A stretch of DNA of 13,356 bases from Bacillota bacterium (lineage in GTDB: Bacteria; Bacillota; Clostridia; Christensenellales; Pumilibacteraceae): contig WQZE01000017.1 of NCBI GenBank assembly GCA_009780875.1, forward strand, positions 1-13,356, given 5' to 3'. Position numbers and translations under genes: made by a program. Below the pieces are notes generated by a model. It was not told where the DNA came from. It saw nothing but the letters and a program-made list of their open reading frames with translations, and searched no databases. Shown here piece after piece: positions 1 to 7,198 of the stretch (its first letter is position 1; each line of letters starts with the position of its first letter).

Positions 1-2
1 GA

Positions 3-1859
3 TTCAAGGCCATTGACTGGTTGTTTTCATTGTTTTTGATAGCGGCGGTTGTTGGACAAGTGTACTGTGATGTCACCATCCCAGAGTACACCAACAAATT
101 GATGACCGCACTGACGGACAAAACAAAGACGGGCTGGGATGTTTGGATGGTCGGCTGGCCTATGATTGTGTATGCCACGGGTAGTATGGTGGGCACCATC
201 ATAGCGGCGTATTTTGCGTCCTTGATTGGGGCACATTTTTCTCAGTATTTGCGTGCCGAAATGTTTAGGAAAGTGCAAGGGTTTGGTTTTGACGAACTCA
301 ACAAGTTTGGCACCCCTAGTTTGATAACTCGCAGTACCAACGATATTGAGCAAGTGCAAATGGCGATGATGTTTATTTTGCGGATGGGGGTCTCTGCACC
401 GTTGACCGCTGTGTGGGCCATTGTCAAAATTCAGCAAGCATCCACTCCTTTGATGGAGGCTACCGGTATTTGGATGGCGTTTTTGATTGCCACCTTGATT
501 TTGATGGTGTTGTTGTTTTTGCCAAAGTTTGCAAAGATACAAAAGTACACCGACAAAATCAATTTGGTGACAAGACAAAACTTGACCGGTTTGCGTGTCG
601 TCAAGGCGTACGGTGCGGATGAGTATGAACAACAAAAAACAAGCAAGGTGGTGGGCGAGAGTGCCAAACTGACGGCTTTTGTGGGTCGTGTGGGTGGTAT
701 GATGTTTCCGCTGATGTTTTTGGTGCTCAATGGCTTGATGTTGACCATCTACTGGTTGGGGACTTCGCTCATCAATGGGTCTGGGTTGCATATTGCGATT
801 CCTATGCCTGAGGGCAAGCCTGGGGACCCACAGATTGTATACGATGGCGGGTTGAGTCTGCCCACGATGATTGAGTTTGTCAATTTGGCGATTCAAGTGT
901 TGTTTAGTTTTATTATGCTTTTGATGTTGTTTGTAATGGTGCCAAGAGCCATCGTGTCTGCACGCCGTATCAACGAGGTCAGGCATACGGAGTGCGTCAT
1001 ACAAGACCCCAAAGAGCCCAAGGCGTTTGTGCCATCTGCGGATATTGAATTCAAAAATGTGTCTTTCAAATATGTGGGAGCGGATGACTATGTGCTCAAA
1101 AACCTTAATTTCAAAATAGAGGCTGGACAGACCGTTGCTTTTATTGGCAGTACGGGGTCGGGCAAGTCTACGCTTATCAATCTTGTGCCAAGGTTCTATG
1201 ATACTACCGAGGGTGAGATTTTGGTGGGTGGTGTCAATGTCAAAGACATCAAACAAGAGGACTTGCTCAAAACGATTGGATATGTGCCACAAAAAGGTAT
1301 GTTGTTTAGCGGTACCGTGTCAGACAATATTGGTTTTGGTTTGACGGACCAAGAGACCGCAAAGATGCAAGAAAAACCAAAAACACAAGAGGTGCCCGAG
1401 GGCGAGGTCGTCAAACCAAGTGAGGAGTACAGCGAGATGGAAAGGGTGGCGATGGTTGCCAGTGCACACGGTTTTGTCAAAGACCTCAATGGTGAATACC
1501 AAGCACACATTGCCCAAGGCGGAAAGAATGTATCGGGTGGACAAAGACAACGGTTGAGCATTGCGAGAGCGGTGGCGATGGACCCCAAGATTTTTATTTT
1601 TGATGATAGTTTTAGTGCCCTTGACTACAAGACAGACAAGGCGGTCAGGGCGGCACTCAAAGAGAGAGGCAGAGGGGCAACCAATTTGATTGTGGCACAA
1701 AGAGTGGGAAGTATTATGGACGCCGACAAAATCATCGTGCTTAATGAGGGCGAGATGGTGGGGCAAGGCACACACAAAGAGTTGATGAGCGTGTGTGATA
1801 TCTATCAAGAGATAGCCCTCAGTCAATTGTCAAGAAAAGAACTAGGACTAGCAGAATAA
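3..1859 (+). CDS. ABC exporter half-transporter, degenerate-site subunit (5' partial)
   Basis: This is a membrane exporter subunit with an N-terminal transmembrane domain and a C-terminal ATPase domain. The frame is open to the window edge and the first visible residues already look like transmembrane helix 1, so the true start lies upstream. Counting from the first visible codon, Walker A (GSTGSGKST) is near residue 381, the signature VSGGQRQR near 510 and Walker B (IFIFDDSFSALD) near 530. The catalytic Glu is replaced by Asp, and the H-loop reads AQR instead of AHR (near 565), so its own ATP site should hydrolyse poorly. Two insertions stand out: a loop of about 35 residues before the last helix (about 253-289), and a charged Lys/Glu/Pro-rich insert of about 30 residues (447-477) between the Q-loop and the signature. 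The next gene starts 13 bases after its stop and encodes the matching subunit. The substrate cannot be told from sequence; multidrug or lipid-like export is typical of the family. Confidence 0.93.
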   Translation, partial: FKAIDWLFSLFLIAAVVGQVYCDVTIPEYTNKLMTALTDKTKTGWDVWMVGWPMIVYATGSMVGTIIAAYFASLIGAHFSQYLRAEMFRKVQGFGFDELNKFGTPSLITRSTNDIEQVQMAMMFILRMGVSAPLTAVWAIVKIQQASTPLMEATGIWMAFLIATLILMVLLFLPKFAKIQKYTDKINLVTRQNLTGLRVVKAYGADEYEQQKTSKVVGESAKLTAFVGRVGGMMFPLMFLVLNGLMLTIYWLGTSLINGSGLHIAIPMPEGKPGDPQIVYDGGLSLPTMIEFVNLAIQVLFSFIMLLMLFVMVPRAIVSARRINEVRHTECVIQDPKEPKAFVPSADIEFKNVSFKYVGADDYVLKNLNFKIEAGQTVAFIGSTGSGKSTLINLVPRFYDTTEGEILVGGVNVKDIKQEDLLKTIGYVPQKGMLFSGTVSDNIGFGLTDQETAKMQEKPKTQEVPEGEVVKPSEEYSEMERVAMVASAHGFVKDLNGEYQAHIAQGGKNVSGGQRQRLSIARAVAMDPKIFIFDDSFSALDYKTDKAVRAALKERGRGATNLIVAQRVGSIMDADKIIVLNEGEMVGQGTHKELMSVCDIYQEIALSQLSRKELGLAE

Positions 1860-1872
1860 GCAAGGAGTGAAA

Positions 1873-4167
1873 ATGAGTAATAATAAAAACAAGAAAAAAG
1901 TCACTCCCAAGGCGAGTGAGGACAAAAAAGAGGTGCCAAGTGTGGCACAAATAGATGGCGTAGCGATGGACACAAAGGGTGAAGAGGTAATTGCACAAGC
2001 GGAGACCGTGGTTGCTGATGTAAAGGTGGATACCGTGGCTGTGGAGGAGCAAGTGGCATCCGCAATGGACGCTGGCGACAAAACCGAAGCGGCCAATGCA
2101 AGTGACAAAAGTGTCGCTGTGAGTGTGGAAAGCGGGGTTGCTGTGGCGATGTCCGGTGAGTCTAGCGAGAGTGCAACAAGGACGCAAACCGTGGACAGCG
2201 ATAAAAATGCGGAGGTGCTCAAATCTGAGGAAGAGGAGAGCGTCAAGGCCGAGACCAAAAAAGGTCGCAAAGGGCAAAGTCCCAAGGACCCCAATGATAT
2301 TGGATTTGGCAAAGGGCTCAAAATTATGCTAGGGTTTTTGAAACCTTGGCGTGCATTGATTATTGTTGCCATTGTGATATCGTCACTCAGTGTTGCCAAC
2401 GGTGTGGTTGCTCCACAATTGCTGGGCAAACTGATGACCCATTTGTCGGATGCAATTTTGAAGGCGGCCAATGAGGCGGGGGCTGGGTTGGCGGCTGGCG
2501 GTGGACAGTTCAATCAAGCGGGTGATTTAGTGAGTCCGAGTGCAAGCATCGTTGTGGATATGACGGCGGTGGGTACTTTGGGTATCATTCTTGCCAGTAT
2601 GTATTTTAGTAGTTTTGTGTTCAATTATTTGCAAAACTTTATTATGGCGGGTGTCAGTGCCAAGGCACAAAAAAGAGTCCGCGAGCGAATCAGCAAAAAA
2701 ATCAATGTCGTGCCCATCGGGTATTTTGACAAAAACGGGTATGGCGACACGCTCAGCCGTATGACCAATGACACGAGCACGATGGGGCAAGCCATCTCAG
2801 ACAATTTGTCAACCACCATCCAAGCCGGACTTATGATTGTGGCTACTTTGGTTGCTATGTTTGTGACCGCTTGGCAACTTGCTTTGATTGTGGTGGCTAC
2901 CGTTCCGATTAGTTTTATGTTTGTGGGTCTTGTGACCAAGATGAGCCAAAAGTACTACGCAAAACAAAGAGAGTACTTGGGGCAACTCAACGGACAAATT
3001 GAGGAAAATTATGGTGGGCAAGCCGTGGTGCTTGCTTTTAGAGGGCAAAAAAAGGCACAAGCAAAGTTTGACAAGACCAACAAGAAATTGGCGGGCGTGT
3101 CACGCAATGCGGAATTTTTGAGTGGGATAATGTTTCCTATCATTATTTTTGTTGCCAACCTTGGATATGTGTTTGTGTGTATCTTTGGTACCATCTTTGC
3201 AAAGAATGGTGCCTTGGGCGGTGGAGACACGGATGATGCCAAGATAACAGCGGGTATTGCTGTGGTGGTCACCTTCTTGGTTTATGTGAGATTGTTCAAC
3301 AATCCATTGGGGCAAGTGGCACAAGGTATTGCAGCGATGCAAGGGGCAGCGGCGGCGGCGGGCCGTATTGAGAAGTTCTTGGTAGAATCTGAACAAGTGC
3401 CAGAGACACCCACCAAAAGCATTGAGAAAGTGGTGGGCAATGTTGAGTTTGAACACGTCAAGTTTGGCTATTTGCCAGAAAAGACCATCATCAAAGATTT
3501 TTCTTGCTCTGTCAAAGCGGGACAAAAGATTGCCATTGTTGGACCAACGGGTGCCGGCAAGACCACGCTTGTCAACTTGTTGATGCGGTTTTATGAACTC
3601 AATAGCGGCACCATCAAAATTGATGGCGTGCCTACGACCGACTTGTCAAGGACGGAACTCCGCAAAATGTTTGCGATGGTGTTGCAAGACACTTGGTTGT
3701 TTGAGGGTACCATCAAAGAGAACATTGTGTACAACAAGCAAGGCGTGACCGATGAGGAAATCAAAAAGGCGTGCAAGGCAGCGGGAATACACCACTTTAT
3801 CAAAACGCTCAAAGGTGGGTATGACCATCAGATGACGGATGATAGCAGCATCAGCGTGGGGCAAAGGCAGTTGTTGACCATTGCGAGAGCGATGGTGCAA
3901 AATGCACCGATGTTGATTTTGGACGAGGCCACCAGCAATGTGGATACACGGACGGAGCAACTCATTCAAGAGGCGATGGACAAAGTGGCTGAGGGTAAGA
4001 CAAGTTTTGTCATAGCACACCGCTTGTCAACCATCAAAAACGCTGATTTGATATTGGTACTCAAAGAGGGCGATATCATAGAAAACGGCAATCACGACCA
4101 ACTCATTGCACAAGGCGGTTTTTATTGCGACTTGTACAATTCACAGTTTAGTAATGAGGCGGAGTGA
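1873..4167 (+). CDS. ABC exporter half-transporter, catalytic-site subunit with long acidic N-terminal extension
   Basis: This is the partner of the preceding gene. I chose ATG 1873 because AAGGAG at 1862-1867 sits 5 bases before it; an in-frame GTG at 1867 overlaps that site. The protein is about 764 residues, long for a half-transporter (usually about 580-620). Most of the excess is a hydrophilic N-terminal tail of about 140 residues rich in Ala, Val, Glu, Ser and Lys, with no membrane segment. Transmembrane helices follow, with a Gly/Ala-rich external loop after the first. Walker A GPTGAGKTT is at about 557-565, Walker B LILDEAT has the catalytic Glu at 685, and the H-loop His is at 716, all canonical. 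The signature is altered to ISVGQ (about 660) instead of LSGGQ. In a head-to-tail dimer this defective signature faces the other subunit's weakened Walker B, so one ATP site is degenerate and one is active. That supports an obligate heterodimer. Confidence 0.93.
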   Translation: MSNNKNKKKVTPKASEDKKEVPSVAQIDGVAMDTKGEEVIAQAETVVADVKVDTVAVEEQVASAMDAGDKTEAANASDKSVAVSVESGVAVAMSGESSESATRTQTVDSDKNAEVLKSEEEESVKAETKKGRKGQSPKDPNDIGFGKGLKIMLGFLKPWRALIIVAIVISSLSVANGVVAPQLLGKLMTHLSDAILKAANEAGAGLAAGGGQFNQAGDLVSPSASIVVDMTAVGTLGIILASMYFSSFVFNYLQNFIMAGVSAKAQKRVRERISKKINVVPIGYFDKNGYGDTLSRMTNDTSTMGQAISDNLSTTIQAGLMIVATLVAMFVTAWQLALIVVATVPISFMFVGLVTKMSQKYYAKQREYLGQLNGQIEENYGGQAVVLAFRGQKKAQAKFDKTNKKLAGVSRNAEFLSGIMFPIIIFVANLGYVFVCIFGTIFAKNGALGGGDTDDAKITAGIAVVVTFLVYVRLFNNPLGQVAQGIAAMQGAAAAAGRIEKFLVESEQVPETPTKSIEKVVGNVEFEHVKFGYLPEKTIIKDFSCSVKAGQKIAIVGPTGAGKTTLVNLLMRFYELNSGTIKIDGVPTTDLSRTELRKMFAMVLQDTWLFEGTIKENIVYNKQGVTDEEIKKACKAAGIHHFIKTLKGGYDHQMTDDSSISVGQRQLLTIARAMVQNAPMLILDEATSNVDTRTEQLIQEAMDKVAEGKTSFVIAHRLSTIKNADLILVLKEGDIIENGNHDQLIAQGGFYCDLYNSQFSNEAE

Positions 4168-4182
4168 GTTTTGGGAGCAAAG

Positions 4183-4216
4183 CAAAGAACAGGATGGCGT
4201 GGCTGTCTTGTTTTTT
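4183..4216 (+). terminator. Probable intrinsic terminator after the ABC pair
   Basis: ACAG (4189-4192) pairs with CTGT (4203-4206), and AAG with CTT extends the stem past one bulged A. A G then precedes a run of six T. The stem is short and imperfect, but it starts 16 bases after the ABC stop codon and lies before a clear new promoter, so a transcription end here makes sense. Confidence 0.45.
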
Positions 4217-4252
4217 GTCTACTTGACCTAGGGTGGAGTGGTTTGCAATTGA

Positions 4253-4282
4253 TTGACAAATTTTGGATATATATGATATAAT
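4253..4282 (+). promoter_or_regulatory. Sigma-A type promoter with extended -10
   Basis: A perfect TTGACA (4253-4258) and a perfect TATAAT (4277-4282) are separated by 18 bases. TGA directly before the -10 supplies the TGN extended -10 element. Transcription would start near 4289, giving a leader of nearly 390 bases before adk. The promoter resembles the one at 11310-11338 closely (both begin TTGACAAATT and carry TATGATA.AATAAT). Confidence 0.75.
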
Positions 4283-4289
4283 AATGATG

Positions 4290-4567
4290 GATAAAAGCAA
4301 AGATTGAATCAAAAATGCAAAGTCCATTGAAAGCAAGCACGGACTCTTGTTGAGAGGTGTCCACTTGGAGAACGGGTGCGATTTGCGTACAGTGTGAGTG
4401 TTGCTTGGTGATGACTTGCAGGTCTTGTTTTTATTATCCTTGTTGACACTGGTTGAATTTTGTGGGCAAGAGACCTGCATAGTGACATTGGGCCGGTTGC
4501 TTGGGTGTGTGGTGGCAAAGTCTATCATTCATTGAGTGCTGTCGTTGATTGTGTGTGAGGCTGTCGT
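4290..4567 (+). other. Gene-free transcribed leader or small RNA candidate with two potential hairpins
   Basis: I find no credible coding region here; the short ATG frames lack ribosome binding sites. Two inverted repeats are visible. CAAAGTCC (4318-4325) pairs with GGACT-C-TTG (4341-4349, one bulged C) around a 15-base loop. TGCAGGTCT (4417-4425) pairs with AGACCTGCA (4471-4479) around a 45-base loop. It begins right after a strong promoter and could be the 5' leader of adk or an independent small RNA. I do not recognise any known riboswitch or RNA family motif, and no terminator is clear before adk. Confidence 0.3.
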
Positions 4568-4624
4568 AATGTGGACACACGGACGGAGCAACTCAGACAA
4601 GAGGCGATGGACAAAAGTGGTGAG
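4545..4624 (+). pseudogene. Decayed fragment of an ABC exporter ATPase (Walker B/D-loop region)
   Basis: Bases 4568-4624 match 3937-3993 of the upstream ABC gene at about 52 of 57 positions by eye. The frame starting at 4571 keeps the peptide MDTRTEQLRQEAMDK, against VDTRTEQLIQEAMDK in the intact protein. Weaker similarity reaches back to about 4545, where TTGATT and GAGGC blocks align with the Walker B codons. Small indels break the frame on both sides, and there is no start codon in proper context, so it is a remnant. It ends 49 bases before the adk start. It could be a partial duplication of the neighbouring gene or the last trace of a third, lost ABC gene. Confidence 0.75.
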
Positions 4625-4673
4625 TGGGGCAAGGTATGGTACGGTCAAAATAGTTATTTGTGGAGAGGAATCA

Positions 4674-5327
4674 ATGAATATTGTGTTGTTGGGAGCACCG
4701 GGTGCGGGCAAAGGTTCGCAGGCCAAAAAAATCGTGGAGCACTTTGGGCTTGTGCATATTTCTACGGGAGATATTTTTAGGAAAAATATCAAGGAACAAA
4801 CGGAACTTGGCAAGCAAGTAGAGGCGTATTTGGAGCGGGGCGAATTGGTGCCCGATGCGTTGACCGTGCAGGTGGTGCAAGACAGATTGTCACAAGCGGA
4901 CTGTCAAAAGGGTTGGATGCTGGATGGGTTCCCGAGGACTTTGGGGCAAGCGGGCATCCTTGACCAAAAACAACGCATTGATTTGGTGCTCAATTTGACC
5001 GTAGATTTTGGCGTAGTGGAGGCACGGCTTGTAAGCAGGCGTGTGTGCCCTGCTTGTGGATTGGTGTACAATACGCAGACCTATGCTGAGAGCGTGTGTG
5101 TATGCGGAGAGCGTCTTGTGCACAGAGCCGATGACCAAAGCGAGACCGTAAAAAACAGGTTGGCTGTGTATCAAGCACAGACCGAGCCTTTGATTGAATA
5201 TTATGAAAAAGCGGGTTGTATCAAAAACATTGATGGGATGGGGAGTGTTGAGGATGTGTGGGAGAGGACGAGAGAGGTTTTGGGTGCAACGAGGAACTTT
5301 TTGAGAGCGATGACTTGTGGGTGCTGA
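4674..5327 (+). CDS. adk: Adenylate kinase
   Basis: This cytoplasmic enzyme interconverts ATP + AMP and 2 ADP. ATG 4674 is preceded by GGAGAGGAA (4662-4670), and the resulting 217 residues match the usual bacterial length; the frame upstream is open but overlaps the ABC remnant. Visible motifs are P-loop GAPGAGKG (7-14), the AMP-binding STGD and Arg 36 (30-36), DGFPRT (84-89) and the lid RADD (151-154) with Arg 162. The lid carries four Cys (125, 128, 142, 144), as in zinc-binding adenylate kinases. The second pair is spaced C-x-C rather than C-x2-C, and the loop between the pairs is 13 residues, shorter than the usual 16 or so. The protein ends in CGC. In many Firmicutes adk sits in the ribosomal-protein/secY cluster; here it is apart from it, 52 bases before thyX. 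Confidence 0.96.
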   Translation: MNIVLLGAPGAGKGSQAKKIVEHFGLVHISTGDIFRKNIKEQTELGKQVEAYLERGELVPDALTVQVVQDRLSQADCQKGWMLDGFPRTLGQAGILDQKQRIDLVLNLTVDFGVVEARLVSRRVCPACGLVYNTQTYAESVCVCGERLVHRADDQSETVKNRLAVYQAQTEPLIEYYEKAGCIKNIDGMGSVEDVWERTREVLGATRNFLRAMTCGC

Positions 5328-5379
5328 GTGCCGTGCAAGACGATAGAGAACGGTGAAAATCCGTGGTGAGCAAAAGAAT

Positions 5380-6135
5380 ATGAAACAAGTAAAGCAAAGA
5401 GTATTATTATTGGAACATACACCCAATCCAGAGGCTGCCATTGCGGCGGCGGCAAAGTTGTGTTATAGTGGATTGGAGTTGGATGAGATTGTTGGCAAGT
5501 GCTATGAGCAAGACAATACAAAATTTTTGACAATGTTGCAAGATGTGGACCATCTATCACCCTACGAACACGCAAGTTTTGTGTTTGCGGTGGAGGGTGT
5601 GTCAAGGGCATTGCTTGCGCAAATCACGAGACACCGTTTGGCTAGTTTTAGTGTGCGGAGTCAGCGGTATGTGTCTGAACAAGAGTTTGGGTACATTGTG
5701 CCCCCAAGTATTGAGGCTCTTGGGCAAAAGGCGATTGATAAATATGCAAAGCAGATGAAACAAATGGATGCGTGGTACAAAGAGTGGCAAGAGACTTTGG
5801 GTGGCAAGGGTGAAAAATCCAATGAGGACGCAAGGTTTGTATTGCCCAATGCTACGGAGACCAAGTTTGTAATCACAATGAATGCCAGAGAGTTGTTGCA
5901 TTTTTTCAAGTTGCGTACTTGCGAAAGGGCACAGTGGGAGATTCGTGAGTTGGCGTGGAGTATGCTTGCATTGGTGCTCAAAGTGGCACCCAACTTGTTT
6001 GCCAAGGCGGGACCCGGGTGTTGCAACACGGGATGCAAAGAGGGCAAAAAGGCGTGCGGCATTGCTGGTCAAATCATCAAAAGACAAAGAGACCTTGTGG
6101 AGCAAGCAAAAAAAGAGTTTGAGGCCGGCAAGTAG
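5380..6135 (+). CDS. thyX: Flavin-dependent thymidylate synthase ThyX
   Basis: It converts dUMP to dTMP using methylene-tetrahydrofolate, FAD and NADPH. ATG 5380 (MKQVKQRVLLLEHTPNPE) is preferred: GGTGAG at 5365-5370 lies 9 bases upstream and the N-terminus then matches the family. The in-frame GTG at 5353 would add nine atypical residues. The protein is 251 residues. The ThyX hallmark RHRLASFSVRSQR spans 84-96, with PYEHASF at 61-67 and the substrate/FAD region MNARELLHFFKLRTCERAQWEIRE around 167-190. A Cys-rich segment near the C-terminus (about 212-226, four Cys) resembles what I recall from clostridial ThyX proteins. Together with adk this makes a small nucleotide-metabolism pair. No thyA-type gene is in the window. 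Confidence 0.96.
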   Translation: MKQVKQRVLLLEHTPNPEAAIAAAAKLCYSGLELDEIVGKCYEQDNTKFLTMLQDVDHLSPYEHASFVFAVEGVSRALLAQITRHRLASFSVRSQRYVSEQEFGYIVPPSIEALGQKAIDKYAKQMKQMDAWYKEWQETLGGKGEKSNEDARFVLPNATETKFVITMNARELLHFFKLRTCERAQWEIRELAWSMLALVLKVAPNLFAKAGPGCCNTGCKEGKKACGIAGQIIKRQRDLVEQAKKEFEAGK

Positions 6136-6163
6136 ATAACGGTGCGTATTGCTTTCAAAGGTG

Positions 6164-6182
6164 TGCAATCGGTAGGATTGCA
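6164..6182 (+). repeat. Small hairpin between thyX and rlmB
   Basis: TGCAATC (6164-6170) and GATTGCA (6176-6182) form a perfect 7-bp stem with loop GGTAG. There is no T run after it, so it is not an ordinary intrinsic terminator. A second weak stem, CCCATA with TGTGGG, follows at about 6212-6229. The role is unknown; it may protect or process the mRNA between two genes that appear to be co-transcribed. Confidence 0.35.
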
Positions 6183-6244
6183 GATTGCTTTGGGTAGAGA
6201 AGAGCACAAACCCCATACAAGATTGTGGGTGTAAAGTAGGAAAA

Positions 6245-6973
6245 ATGAAGGTAGAAGGAAAGAATGCGGTCATGGAGGCACTCAAAGCGGGTACCACCAT
6301 TGATAGGTTGGTTGTGGCAAAAGGGTTGTCTGACCCGAGTAGTCAACGAATCATCATAGAGGCCAAAAGCAGGGGCGTCAAAATCTTTTTTAGGGACAAG
6401 GATGTGCTTGAAAGGGAGAGTGTGACCAAAAAGCACCAAGGGTTTTTGGCGGAAATCACGGACTACAAGTATGCTGATTTTGAAGCAATGATTGGCAAGA
6501 TTGTGGAAAGCGGACAGAGCAATAGTATGGTGCTGTTGTTGGACGGCATAGAGGACCCGCACAATTTGGGTAGTATTATGCGGGTGGCAGAGTGTATGGG
6601 TGTGGATGGGATGGTGATTCCTAGACACCGCAGCGTGAGTGTCAATGAGACCGTCATCAAAGTATCTGCGGGTGCTAGTCAGCATATGCAGGTTGCCAAG
6701 GTGACCAATCTCAACGATGCGATTGGTACACTCAAAGACAACGGGTACTTTGTGTATGCCTTGGAGACCAATGGGCAAGACATCACAAAAACTCGCTTTG
6801 ATGGCAAAATTGCGATGGTGATTGGGGGCGAGGGTAAAGGCGTGCACGCACTCACCAAAAAACTTTGTGACACAACCATCTCCATCCCAATGTACGGCAA
6901 ACTCAACTCACTCAACGCATCGGTTGCGTGCGGGATTGCACTGCAAGTAGCCAAGAGCGGGATGGGGAAATAA
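6245..6973 (+). CDS. rlmB: 23S rRNA 2'-O-methyltransferase, RlmB/TrmH (SpoU) family
   Basis: This is an AdoMet-dependent ribose methylase of the knotted SPOUT fold. By family it is most likely the enzyme for G2251 of 23S rRNA, but related TrmH-like enzymes cannot be excluded from sequence. ATG 6245 follows GTAGGA (6237-6242), giving 242 residues. The N-terminal substrate-binding part begins MKVEGKNAVMEALKAG. The three family motifs are present: LDGIEDPHNLGSIMR (99-113), VIGGEGKG (192-199) and IPMYGKLNSLNASVACGIAL (214-233). Its last 27 codons recur in a second copy at 7065-7157, before gpmI. Confidence 0.93.
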   Translation: MKVEGKNAVMEALKAGTTIDRLVVAKGLSDPSSQRIIIEAKSRGVKIFFRDKDVLERESVTKKHQGFLAEITDYKYADFEAMIGKIVESGQSNSMVLLLDGIEDPHNLGSIMRVAECMGVDGMVIPRHRSVSVNETVIKVSAGASQHMQVAKVTNLNDAIGTLKDNGYFVYALETNGQDITKTRFDGKIAMVIGGEGKGVHALTKKLCDTTISIPMYGKLNSLNASVACGIALQVAKSGMGK

Positions 6974-6989
6974 AAAGACCACAAGAAAG

Positions 6990-7052
6990 TCACCGCCAAA
7001 TTTTGTGTCCAAATGTAGTTTGGGTGTAAAGAAAATTTGCGTTTGGCGGTGA
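6990..7052 (+). repeat. 63-bp inverted repeat (potential cruciform) between two rlmB tails
   Basis: TCACCGCCAAA (6990-7000) is the perfect reverse complement of TTTGGCGGTGA (7042-7052). Inside, TTTT (7001-7004) can pair with AAAA (7032-7035), and CCAAA (7009-7013) pairs with TTTGG (7019-7023) around TGTAG. The result would be a long nested hairpin in RNA, or a cruciform in DNA. It has no T run, so it is not a typical terminator. ACCGCCAAATTTTG also recurs at 7199-7212, after the second rlmB tail. It might be a small mobile palindromic (REP- or MITE-like) element. Confidence 0.7.
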
Positions 7053-7060
7053 GCGGTAGC

Positions 7061-7157
7061 CCCAATGTACGGCAAACGGGACTCACTCAATGCATCGGTT
7101 GCGTGCGGGATTGCCTTGCAAGTAGCCAAGAGCGGGATGGGCAAGGAAAACAAGTAG
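7061..7157 (+). pseudogene. Duplicated 3' end of rlmB
   Basis: From ATG 7065 to TAG 7155-7157 the sequence encodes 30 residues, MYGKRDSLNASVACGIALQV then AKSGMGKENK. It matches the last 27 codons of rlmB (6890-6970) at about 73 of 81 bases by eye. Five of the differing codons are silent (AAC/AAT, GCA/GCC, CTG/TTG, GGG/GGC, AAA/AAG); only two adjacent codons change the residue (Leu-Asn to Arg-Asp). It has its own stop and a three-residue longer tail. The mix of silent changes suggests the copy diverged while it was still part of a functional gene, for instance an allele or paralogue from a related strain. It has no proper start region or ribosome binding site, so I treat it as a gene remnant. 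Confidence 0.85.
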
Positions 7158-7198
7158 TCACAGATTGGGATAGTGAGACAAGTAGAACACAGATATTG

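Noticed and set aside
27..1292. 421-codon open frame on the - strand, antisense to the first ABC gene, and other long antisense frames
   Set aside because: They mirror strongly coding + strand genes, encode His/Gln/Arg-rich sequence without domains, and arise from the G/T-rich codon use of the sense genes.
4536..4673. Extended N-terminus of adk starting at 4536
   Set aside because: It reads through the ABC remnant in another frame; MNIVLLGAPGAGKG at 4674 is the standard adenylate kinase start with GGAGAGGAA before it.
5352..5363. GGTGAAAATCCG upstream of thyX, resembling part of a cobalamin riboswitch core
   Set aside because: Only this short block is present; the GGGAA before it and the CCGC-ACTGT block after it are absent, and the whole gap is only 52 bases.
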